The position numbers were made by a program, and so were the translations under genes. The notes beneath the pieces are model-generated. The model was not told the DNA's origin and did not search any database. It was given only the letters and a program-made list of their open reading frames with translations. 64,000 bases of DNA from Adiantum capillus-veneris (Eukaryota > Streptophyta > Polypodiopsida > Polypodiales > Pteridaceae), in the NCBI GenBank assembly GCA_014529385.2, contig CM043966.1, forward strand, positions 140,540,211-140,604,210, in the 5' to 3' direction. Positions 54,200 through 64,000 of this stretch are shown piece after piece (positions within the stretch are counted from its first letter, which is position 1; every line of letters starts with the position of its first letter).

Positions 54200-55136
54200 T
54201 GTTGAGCCAGCAGAGGATCACACCCGCATTTTTGCTCACACCCATCATTTTGTAACCATTGATTGTAATAAATGTCTTTCCGACATTAATTTTGATTTGA
54301 GCCATTCATTAAGTAACGGGACTCAATTGAGTTTCCAGCTTGTAATCCCTACGTAATTTCACCTGTTGATGTAAATAATTAGAGATGTTTTCACCTCCAA
54401 GGCTGAGGTATATAAGCCAAAGTTTTGTAACCTAAAGAGGATTCAATTATTAATCAAAGTGAGTTTTTGAGCGTCGTGACTGTGTCTGAGAGAGAGAGAG
54501 AGAGAGAGAGTCTTATCTCCTTGCTACGCGAGCTACGGGGCTACCATTGGAGAAGCGACACCGCCATTGTGTTAGCAACGGTGAGAGCTACGCACAGATA
54601 CCAAGAGTGCGCGCTATCGGCTTCTACGTGTGGTAAGTTCCTACGAGCTTTGGTGTGAGTTTTCTTCCAACTCGTGTGTCGGAATAGAGTGTGCAGCATA
54701 TCTATAGAACCACAACGAGTAGAGCTACACATTAGTACCATCGGGGTCAAGTTTCGGTCACCTGTATTTTTCGGCCTGTCTTCATACGCGTTTACCGCAC
54801 GGAGTGGTTATAGGTTGATTTTGCAGTTCAAGTCTTTAGGGTGTTGTTCATACCTAGTGTATAGACTTCCCCTTGAGTTTGAGATCGATTCGATGATTCA
54901 AGATCCTATTTCGTATAGCATTCGTTCGTAGTACGGATTTCAGTCACTTGCGTATTTTAGAACTTAGATTTGATTTCCTTGGTAGTGATTGTCATTAGAA
55001 GGTCGAGTAGGTGATTTGACACCCACCTAGTTGTTTCCATGCGCCTGCGGGTCAAGCTCCGTCCTCGTCTGACAAATTCTGTTGTTGGTTGAGTTCTCGC
55101 TATTTAGCTTCCGCTAGCGGCGTAACCGCCTTAACA
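54200..55136 (+). repeat. 3' LTR of Gypsy element A
   Basis: 937 bp. All five differences from the 5' LTR are C:G to T:A transitions at CG or CHG sites, and the AG run is 2 bp longer. Confidence 0.97.
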
Positions 55137-55141
55137 GCGTA
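55137..55141. other. target-site duplication of element A, right
   Basis: GCGTA, identical to 36,164-36,168. Confidence 0.95.
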
Positions 55142-55730
55142 ACACGACTCATAGAGAGCCTAGAAGTAAGGCAGTACAAATAGCCAAGCTCACACAAAAA
55201 TTTAGTGGAGATGGGGATGTGAGAAAGCATATCGAAGTGTTTGAATAAATATGTGATTCTCTAGGAGAACACAATGACCTACATAAGAGCAATGCTTTAA
55301 GCCTAACCTTAAGTGGAAAGGCTGGGGATTAGTATAGAACCCTAAGGGTGGAAGAAAAAACGATTTACCCTACTCTTAGGAGACTGTTCTTAAAAGAATA
55401 CATACGAGAGGGAGTGCTTTGGGGTGTAGCCTCCTAGCTCCAAAAGCCGAACGAGAGGAAGGAGAGTCGGTGAGAGACTTTATTAGTCGCTTAAAGCATT
55501 TGAATTCTCGTTGTAATCCAAATGAGCGCTTCAATAATAATCAATTGCTTGATAGATTCATTAGGGGATTACGACATGAGGATATCTACAATGGCCTAGT
55601 CATTAGAGGTATCAACACTTGGGAAGCAGTCACCACCAATGCGATCCAATTGGAGGATAATTTAATGATTCAAGGAGAAAGAGCGTCTGTTGAGCCTAAA
55701 TCTATTAGCTCGCAAGCATTAGCGCATTAG
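55142..55730 (+). pseudogene. element B gag capsid
   Basis: Continues the gag cut at 36,168. Readable parts in two frames are KLTQKFSGDGDVRKHIEVFE, SLTLSGKAGD, then a long open stretch from 55,419 with EGESVRDFISRLKHLNSRCNP and LLDRFIRGLRHEDIYNGL, the usual gag capsid wording. It has stops at the W positions of both motifs (TGA near 55,244, TAG near 55,331) and a frame change near 55,410. It is not functional. Confidence 0.8.
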
Positions 55731-55733
55731 CCA

Positions 55734-56936
55734 ATGACCCTAAAGCCTATTGCTAAGGAGCCAAAGATATCTGAGATGACTGTAGCAGATCTCACCAAGG
55801 CTATTCAAGAGAGTCTTAGAGACAATCGTGCTCCGCAAAATCATCATATGTATCCAAGAAGGGAGCAACAATGGTGCTCAGTATGCTATGGACCGCATAG
55901 TACTAGTGAGTGCCCTACTTGTAGAGTAAAATTCAATGGGAATTGCAATGCCTGTGGAAGGTATGGTCATCAAGCTAAGGATTGCATAGTATTTAAGCGT
56001 GCGATGGCCAATAGACCAACCTTAGCATGGACAAACACACCTCGTGTGCCTGCATTGATGCCGGCCCCACCTCTTGAACAAACAACACAACACATGGTCC
56101 CTAGGGCCCAAAATGTTGTCCAAACAACACCTTTACCACCTCCAGTGCTAGGACCGCAACCACCACATCCGAGAATCACTTCTGTGAATCAAGTGGGTTG
56201 TGAGTCATCTATTGCTTGTTTGGAAGGCTGTGAGGAAGATATAGATCCTAATAGTGCCTATGGGATGGATGTGCTTAAAGAAAGTCCACAATACTACATG
56301 GAGGACTATTGGGGACAGGTCAAACCTGTATATCAAGTAGTTGCTCTTGCTACAAGAGGCCAAAATATTAATTACACTGCCAAGGGACCACCTCTTCAAT
56401 GCTATGAGTGTGGAGGTCCACATCGTGTAGCCGAGTGTCCTATTAGGCTACAAAAGAACGCCACACTAATGCAAACCAATCAAGTGAGCACGTCTACAAT
56501 GCCAACACTCCTATGTAATCGATGTGGCATAGATCATTGGATTGCCCAATGTCCAAATAATCCAAATGCACCGAAGATCACTCCATTAAACTTGATTGAA
56601 GTTACCGAGGAGCCATCACCAAGTACATTCGTGGTACCAGTAAACGTACTCATACGATCGATGCTCCAAAAACAAAATTATATTCTTCAGAAAAGAGACA
56701 CGGCATCAATTGCCCAATCTCAGAAAAAGAAGAAAACACGGAGATCGCAAAAAGTAGCGAAGTCAGACCCCAGTTCAAAGACCAACATAGGGACTGGTGA
56801 TGACCCCGTATATATGAACGATGCTGAAGAAGATTCAGATTCACGTGAAACCATGGAGACCAAAACGACCACTAACATAAAAACCAACAAGGAAGATCTT
56901 CATGAGCCACATGGCCAGGATACAAAAATAAGATAG
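55734..56936 (+). pseudogene. element B gag nucleocapsid with four zinc knuckles
   Basis: A 400-codon frame directly after the capsid stop. Four CCHC-like knuckles are visible: CSVCYGPHSTSEC and CNACGRYGHQAKDC near residues 48-85, then CYECGGPHRVAEC and CNRCGIDHWIAQC near residues 224-272. Only the second has the standard C-x2-C-x4-H-x4-C spacing; the others are one residue shorter. The tail is basic. Element A gag has only two such knuckles. Confidence 0.8.
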
Positions 56937-56989
56937 GAACTTACCCAAACCCTATAGAGGAGATTGAGCGAGTCAAGAAATTAAGGAGT

Positions 56990-57895
56990 TTGGTAGAAGA
57001 TACCCAAAGGGATCTAGAACTAGCACCTAGGAAGATCCAGATTACAAAAACCGTGTTCCCTACGCAACAACAACCTCACCAAGTCCATAGACCCTTGGAC
57101 ATACCTAGTGTCATCCAAGAAGAAAGTGACTTAAAGTCATGGGAAAGTGGGCGTACTCACTTCTTGATGGAAAGAATGTTTACAGAGGGACTACCTGATC
57201 CTATCGAAGAAATGGAGATCCCATCTTCCCCACGTCAAGGGAGTCAAGGCCAAAAGGTGCCGTTAAACATTGCCAAATTGATGGATTTCATGTCTTCAAA
57301 AGTTAGAACCATCATGTCCAAACTATATAAAGACCCCGAGCTAGTCTCAGCTCTTCGAGCCTTCCTCAATGGAGAACTGAAGTTTGGGCTACCACAATTT
57401 GCACAGATGGATGGAGCTAGGGAGATGCCAATAGAGGAGGAACACTTAGATCCACAACCGAACCTAGATGAGAACCTTGTTATAGAAATACATGTTAACA
57501 AGTTGGGACAATACTTTAAGGGTGATGAATCCAATGTGACCATACCAATCACTACTAAGGGATTAACTGTGAAGGGAATCCTTGATGGTGGCATTTTTGT
57601 TAGTATTGTGACTAAAAATTGATGGGAAACTATGGGAAGACCTCACCTTGCGACCACAACCATAGTAGTGAAGATGGCCAATGGGTCTATTGTTAAACCT
57701 ATTGGGATGTTAGAAGATCTCAAGATCAAGGTCTTTGGACATAAAATAAGGATTACCTTTATTGTTATGGATTTCTCCAAACACACTATGGCATCGGAGA
57801 TGAGCTTAGGACGTCCTTTCATGAGGGAAGCAAAAATGGTGCATGACTAGTCTAAAAACCATGTCTACTTGCAGTTCCAAGATTCTGTCATTTGA
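56990..57895 (+). pseudogene. element B retropepsin
   Basis: Frame 56,990-57,622 enters the protease with VTIPITTKGLTVKGILDGG, where the catalytic DSG has become DGG. A TGA follows at 57,620. The same reading continues after it with MGRPHLATTTIVVKMANGS and ends with MSLGRPFMREAKMVHD before a TAG. The substitution and two stops make it inactive. Confidence 0.75.
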
Positions 57896-58711
57896 GTGGA
57901 TCTTGTGACGGGTGGAGCACATTTTCTAGGAAACAGGTTTATAATTGATCATATATCTGACACCACAGTTCACTCGGCCCCATTGCAGTATTGTTACATG
58001 TGTAAAGCAGATATTGATGTTGGGGAAGATTCTCCTTATATGGATGTACTACCTGGGATGACTGAGTCTGACAATGTGGATTGGGTCCACCTAGCAGCAA
58101 CCATAGAAACTTGGGGAAATAGCGTGACGACCTGTATAACACCTGAGGGGGATGAAATACCACCACTTGTACCCTTAAACATGCTAGAAGCAATGCATAT
58201 ATCTTTTGATGATCTACAAGATGAAAGTTTGACTGGCATTGAAACCAGTAGCGCCTCACAAGACTATAGCCCACACGATTCGGGGTCAGAATCATCAGTT
58301 GAAATTGACTCTGAGGATGAAGAATCTGAGTTGAATCTTATTGCAAATGTGGGGACAAACCATTCAGGGCCTAGTGGTAACCTAGATGATAATCTATCCA
58401 AGGGAACAGAAGACACAAGTAGTGAGTCTTCACTAGAAATCGACCGTAATCGAGAATTAAACAAGAAGAGTAAGAGATATAAGAGGCGACGGTATCGAGC
58501 CAATGTGCGTGCTAGAATAAATGAAAAGAAATCTACCGCAGAATGGCTTAATTATATAGGGGCATGTGATGCTCATCGAAAGTTGGTAGATAACTGGGGT
58601 GAATACCTTCAAAGCGTTATGTGGTGTAGTCCACAACCCATTGACATTGCACAACTAGAGGCTACAGAGAAGCCAAGGTTGAGCCGTACCGTAAGGAGAC
58701 GAAAAAATTGA
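57896..58711 (+). pseudogene. element B protease-RT linker
   Basis: A 271-codon frame, acidic and Ser-rich in the middle and basic near the end (KKSKRYKRRRYRANVRARINEKK). It is the counterpart of the linker between protease and reverse transcriptase in element A, with no fold I recognise. Confidence 0.6.
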
Positions 58712-59037
58712 GAGTTAGCTCAACAACAAAAGGAATCAGAAGTTAAATCACAGTCCACAGAACAACAGGACCCCACAGACTTACACCCTGCACCTGAACA
58801 TTTCAAATCTTATACCACAGAGGAACATAAGGTTGTGTATACAAAGGCCCAAAGAAAACCTATCGATGGGAGCAATGGAGTCTATGATGGTCCAGCAATA
58901 GTTAAGGAAATAGAGTTAGCAGACCCAGGAGAAAAGTCTAAACTTGTCTTCATTGCCCAAGATCTGACAGCGAATGACTGAGGAGTGTGTACTTAAAGAA
59001 CTTCTCAAGGAATTCAGGGATATATTTGCTTAGACAT
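58712..59037 (+). pseudogene. element B start of reverse transcriptase, truncated
   Basis: Reads KVVYTKAQRKPIDG..., then ELADPGEKSKLVFIAQDL and, in another frame, LKELLKEFRDIFA, the usual entry to Gypsy reverse transcriptase. It breaks off at about 59,037, where the Copia LTR begins. The rest of B and its 3' LTR are not found in the window. Confidence 0.7.
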
Positions 59038-59228
59038 TGAAGGGGATCGGGGAGCACCACAGACGGAGAGTGAGAGAGAGAGAAGGAGACACACACACGA
59101 TGTGGGTGGGGAGACTGTGAAGTGGCAGCTCCCCCTATACAGTATACTCACTATAAGTATAGGATAACAGTGGGCGGGCGCCCATGACCTTGGCGACCGG
59201 TCAAGGCACATAGGCCTTAACCCCAACA
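59038..59228 (-). repeat. Copia 3' LTR, minus orientation
   Basis: On the minus strand the polypurine tract AAGTGGGAGG is followed by TGTTGGGGTTAAGGCC. The left end reads TGAAGG on the plus strand, giving TG...CA ends over 191 bp. It is related to the LTRs at 760 and 2131. Confidence 0.7.
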
Positions 59229-60212
59229 ACCTCCCACTTAAAGGAAAATGTGCCTTTAAGCAAGATCTACTAGTGTACAACTAATAGAAGGTGAGACATT
59301 CTCTCAACCTATGCCCACTGACTCTCAATGAGCTAGTGCATCCGGCTCTACTGATAGACAAACATCCCACTGCGGAAGCCACACAGAGCTAGCTCCAAGC
59401 TTTGCAAATAGTCTACAAGAGCTCATGCACTCCTGAAAGTATCGGTCCAATACCTGCAAACCTCCTCTATGCTCTATGCCGAGATCAGTCATCGAACAAC
59501 TAATCAATCCTGCTGCAAGTGCTCCCACTGTAGCTGCTATGTCGGGCCTCGAGATCAGCATCTCGTACATGAGGACACCGAACGTTGATGCAACCCTGGC
59601 AACCTCTGCCACCTCCAACTCAGAACTCAACTGATGGCAATCCTGTCCCCTATCATAGAGACCATGGCACTCTAACCTCGAGCTCTGGAGTGACTCCTCG
59701 TGCCCACCACATATCACATGTGTACCAAGAGTATCCATATGTCCTGAATCTGCATCAAGCTCTAGCATAAGCATATCAAGAAATGACTCCACAATAGCCG
59801 ACATCTCAGCATCCATGTGAGTCATCTCTGTCATCACCTCTGATGACTCATCCTACTGTGACTCACTAGAGCTGTCCCGCTCTACCTATGCATCCATAGA
59901 CGCAACCTGCACAACAAGGTCACTGCTCTGCTTTCCATGCAAAGCATCCTGCAACCCACAAGCAAAAGAGACTCACTTGCTCTCTCACTCTCTACCTGGT
60001 TGCATGATCACAGAGACAACACCGTCTCTCCCGTGATCCACATGCAATGGGTAACCTGTACCACTCCTTGCACCTCTCGCAATCACTAGCGAACCCAAAT
60101 GCATCACGAAATCTCGCTCTCGTAGCGAAATCTGACATCCACAATCTCTAAGCTGACCAATCGAGATCAAACTCACTGTCAAATCTGGTACATAGCGCAC
60201 ATGTCGTAACAA
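59229..60212 (-). pseudogene. internally deleted Copia polyprotein remnant
   Basis: Right to left: a gag-pre-integrase domain (60,212-59,985; LRHVRYVPDLTVSLISIGQLRDCG), a linker with VSFACGLQDALHGKQ, an acidic Met/Asp-rich stretch, then the reverse transcriptase/RNase H border FGVLMYEMLISRPDIAATVGALA (about 59,560-59,490). Integrase and nearly all reverse transcriptase are absent. The same compact order is seen at 2450-3330, so the two copies may come from one deleted lineage. The protease and 5' LTR are missing on the right, where element A-like sequence begins. Confidence 0.7.
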
Positions 60213-60905
60213 TTAAGATGCACCACAAATACCAATAAATCAAAGTAATTCAAAAACAACATGATAAGCCTCTATATACATTTATTTCTAATAATTTTGT
60301 TTGGATTGCTCTGTTTTATTATATTTTAGCTTGAAAACTGCTATTTTTACATATATACACATACTAGAGGCTCATATTTGGCGTTTGTCCTCATATACCT
60401 GTAGAATCAAGTTAAGGGCATAAATACTTGGGTTCACCAAAAAATTTTACAATCAAACACAAAAAACCCAAAATCATAGAAAATAATGCCCTTTTTAGCA
60501 CTCTTATGCTTGTTGAGGGTTCGCATTGGCAATGCCTCCGTCCCTCCTATTTGGAGTCCTCTCGGACAACCGTGTATCACCCTAGGGTATGTGTTGGACG
60601 TGAGTATCAACATTGTGCTAATGCAAGCCATGTAGTATAGCCCTATATGCATACGCAATCAATGCATGGAAGAATTAATGTTGTGCAAGAGGAGGGTATA
60701 AGTAATACACTTATTGTCATTCGATGTTGAGGTTTCCTATTTTGACATTAACTGTATTAGAGAGGTGGAATAACAAGAATTCTAATCGTGCCCCTCTTTG
60801 TTTAATTGACAGAGGATGCTCTTGTAGTACTGTTGATCCGTCTTACGCCATGGATTTGCACACTTGTTGGAATTAAAAACCGAATATGTCATATGATTGG
60901 TCTTT
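60213..60905 (-). pseudogene. A-like element: 3' non-coding region
   Basis: On the minus strand, TTGTCCGAGAGGACTC and the following phrases up to TATTTATGCCCTTA and GAGCCTCTAGTATGTG align with the region after pol in element A (48,130-48,360). It shows that the minus-strand element belongs to the same family. Confidence 0.6.
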
Positions 60906-61310
60906 TGTTTAGGAATCTACATCTGAGGCTGACTCTTTTGAGCTTGCCATAAGCTCTTGGGGACCTAAATATTCTTCTTGAATCTTTGGGTTTTCTGGGC
61001 TTTGGTCTTGGTTGGATCTTAGGTGTTTGTACTGAAGGGAATTCCCTGCCCTGTTGCTTTGGAATCCAGAGCTATTCTTGATTGTCTTGAACTGCAAGCA
61101 GCCTCTTTGGCACCCATACTTTTGTGATATACTGTGTATTTGATTTTTTGGGTGTATCATATGTTTGTGGAGAGGTAGCTTTGAGCATGTTCTGCCAAAA
61201 CTTTGCGACTTCATCCTTCTTTGTCCAAACCTGTTTATGTGTTGTTGTGGGTTGTGACAACTGCCTTTGCTTTGGGAGTTTCCTGACATATCCACATACA
61301 TATTTCCTTC
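60906..61310 (-). pseudogene. A-like element: Trp-repeat tail of pol
   Basis: Minus strand, directly after the truncated RNase H. It carries KQVWTKKDE and TKVWVPKRL, counterparts of the Trp-containing repeats at the end of element A pol. The integrase, both zinc modules and the second retropepsin that should lie in between are missing, so an internal deletion joins RNase H to the tail in the same frame. Confidence 0.7.
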
Positions 61311-62300
61311 ATTGTTCATAAACCATCGTACAATGCATCCGATATTGCATGGTTTGTTTACAAGGTATAAGAAGGCTTGATGATCAGTGAAAAACACAAA
61401 ATCGTTTGCAAGGAGATAATGCCAAAATTTCTTAAGAGCATATATCATCCCTAGCCCTTCTCTCTCAGTGGCTCTATAGTTCTTTTTAGCACTATTAATC
61501 TGTCTGCTGGCATAACAGACCGGGAAATCCATATTTCCTTCTCTTGGCTGGAGCCAAGATACATCCTATAGCAAATGCTGAAGCAAAAATATGAACATGA
61601 AAGATCTTTTCCCAATCTGCTGCTTTTAATATTGGAGCGGATATAAGTGCTTTCTTTGACTTTTGAAATGACTCCTCACACTCCTCCGTCCATTCAAAGA
61701 CTACTACAAGTTTATACAGGGGTTGAGCAATGAATGCATACATGTGTATAAACCTCCTATAATAACCACAATGTCCCATGAAGTATCGTACCTACTTTAT
61801 GTTGTTTGGTCTATGCATGTCTACAATCACTTTTGTTTTATCCATATCCATAGATGTGCCATTTTCTGAGACAATATATCCCAGGATTCTACCTTGTCTA
61901 ACCATGAATACGCAATTTGATGGGTTAAGACAGATCCTATACGTCTTGCATTTTTTGAATACTTTTTTGAGGTGTTTGTTCCGTATGTTTATTTCTCAAG
62001 AGACAACGTACACATAGATCATCCACATAAATTTCCAAGAATATCCTCAAGTATTCTTTAAAAGAATATGACATTAATCTCTAGAATGTTGCTGGGGCAT
62101 TAGTCAATCCAAAGGGCATGACTCTATATGCATACAAATTGCAAGCTGGTTGTAGCTAGAGAATCCATCTAAGAAGGAATATGCCCTCTTGTTTGCCACT
62201 CATTCCTGAACATGATCAATGATAGGTAAGGGATAATTATCCCTTGTTGTGGCTGCATTAACCTTCTTTAGATTGACACACACTCAAAGTTTACCATTCT
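61311..62300 (-). pseudogene. A-like element: reverse transcriptase and RNase H
   Basis: Minus strand. LKKVNAA at about 62,275, then a decayed FLDGFSGYNQ region, a catalytic YVDD near 62,020, MGHCGYYRRFIHMYAFIAQPLYKL (61,779 on), ILKAADWEKIFHVH, then RNase H with ATEREGLGMIYALKKFWHYLL and FFTDHQAFLYLVNKP, ending at IVRWFM. Scattered stops and frame changes are present. It keeps the base that element A lost at its reverse transcriptase frameshift. Confidence 0.85.
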
Positions 62301-63490
62301 TCTTAGGCACTACCAAAATTGGAGATACCCAATCGGTGTGTTCTATCTCATATATGAACTCAACTTCCTTCAATTTATCAATCACTTCCTTGATGCGCTT
62401 ATTAAACGTATCATTATACGTGTACGGTCTCTATCGACTATCCTTTATATTGGGTTTTGATGGGATCGTGTGCTGGCATATTGTTGGATCTACTCCCTTT
62501 AAATCTTTATATGACCAAGCAAACACGTCCTTATACTCCTTGAGAAGACTTATGAGCTGCTCTTCTTCTTCTGGACTCAGATCAGTTGCTTTATAGACCG
62601 GCCTTGGCTCTTCTCCTGGTTCTGGCGAGTCTATCTTGTTTGCATCCTCTCTAACATCATAAGACTCCTTGTCCTTTCGCTCTCGTATGGGCTATGCCAT
62701 CACTACCTTTCTAATTTGGACAGTGAATTTTCTATAGTGGGAATGCACACTCATTTTGTCATCATTCTTCTCACCCTCTTCTTCACCACTCTCTATTTCC
62801 TTTGTCTCCACTTACCTGAGAGTTTTCTTAAGCTTACGGTAATCCTTCTTACTCTCAACCTTGGTCCATTTAGTTGCTCCGAACTCATCTAGTATTGGTT
62901 CTTTTGTTTTCTTGGGTTTTGTTTTAGTTTCAGACTTTTGAGTTTGTTTTCTCAAGTTTCTTATTTCTTCTCATGGATTTGGATCCCGAACTCTAGAGAA
63001 TCTCCATGAAACTTTGTCTTTAAACACAACCTTCAGCTTTCACAATTGTCAAAAAAGGCATCAGATTCTCTCTAGCCCTGTGTTCAACTCTCTTGCTCTT
63101 ATAGCATTATTGACATCTAGAATTTTGATTTGGAAAGTTGTAAAACCTGACATTTACTACTATTGTTTCCTCTGGTTCACTTGGATTGTCATAGAATTCA
63201 TTATCTCCATCCTCATCTCACTCAAGATTCTATGATGACTCATAAAACAACTCCTCTTCATTTATTTCCACCTGTTCATCTTTTTTGGGTTGTTCAAAGA
63301 TTGGTTCCTCCTCTTTCCCATTTACCACATTAACCATATAGTATGGAACCACGTTGGATGGGGGGAAGGGGAACCCACCCGGCACACAAATAGCACACCT
63401 TTCTATAACCCAGGATAATCACTGCACCCCAATCCACTAGAGTTCACCTTCAAAACTTGCACAATTTACAATAGGAGACCACACCAGGAT
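62301..63490 (-). pseudogene. A-like element: protease-RT linker and RT entry
   Basis: Minus strand. From right to left the readable pieces are NVVPYYMVN, VRFYNFPNQN and a VKAEGCV phrase (element A: DVVPYFML, VRFYDFPNQT, LVKAEDCV), then PRPVYKATDLSPEEEEQLISLLKEYKDVFAWSYKDLKGVDP and IYEIEHTDWVSPILVVPKKNGKL. Several stops are present. The element is cut at its 5' side near the microsatellite at 63,513, so protease core and gag are absent. Confidence 0.75.
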
Positions 63491-63512
63491 TTCCTGTTTA
63501 TGACCGTGTCGC

Positions 63513-64000
<488 letters not shown>

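Noticed and set aside
62249-62596. Plus-strand 115-codon frame
   Set aside because: It is antisense to the reverse transcriptase entry of the minus-strand A-like element.

Overview
This is a repeat-dominated stretch of a large nuclear plant genome. The evidence is Ty1/Copia, Ty3/Gypsy and LINE elements with plant-type primer-binding sites, long AG/TC and AC/TG microsatellites, and decayed pentatricopeptide-repeat (PPR) sequence. The PPR wording (for example DMYAKC and HKAQK) resembles the very large PPR families of homosporous ferns, so a fern is my best guess. That is inference, not proof. I found no intact single-copy host gene and no convincing rRNA or functional tRNA.

Layout, left to right. 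At 0-5.9 kb there are Copia LTRs and an internally deleted minus-strand Copia element, a 196-bp tandem repeat, and a possible minus-strand LTR promoter. At 5.95-8.82 kb lies a badly decayed plus-strand LINE. At 8.9-12.8 kb a minus-strand PPR pseudogene is split by a 1.54-kb solo LTR, then abutted by a Copia LTR with primer-binding site at 12.84 kb. At 13-25 kb there is AT-rich non-coding DNA with microsatellites, duplications, a candidate Helitron end, and a 1.46-kb poly(A) retroposon flanked by a 17-bp duplication. At 25.2-27.2 kb is a minus-strand Copia element.

From 27.2 to 59.0 kb lies a nested structure. An old plus-strand Gypsy element (B) has its leader interrupted by a 5.9-kb non-coding LTR element (28.16-34.08 kb). 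Its gag is interrupted by a complete 18,968-bp Gypsy element (A, 36,169-55,136). B breaks off at about 59.03 kb against another deleted minus-strand Copia. At 60.2-63.5 kb is a minus-strand relative of A that has lost its integrase region. The window ends in a long CT/CA microsatellite.

Element A is the most interesting object. It has near-identical LTRs (five substitutions seen by eye, plus one 2-bp microsatellite difference) and a perfect 5-bp target duplication. Its pol has two tandem HHCC-type zinc modules before the integrase core and a second retropepsin-like domain after integrase. After pol comes an uninterrupted 1085-codon ORF that I do not recognise. Two non-coding arrays, each with four copies of a 24-bp palindrome, lie before gag and before this third ORF. 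Each array ends about 167 nt upstream of the respective ATG. Gag-pol itself is broken by several frame changes, so A may have been mobilised in trans, or the assembly carries indel errors.
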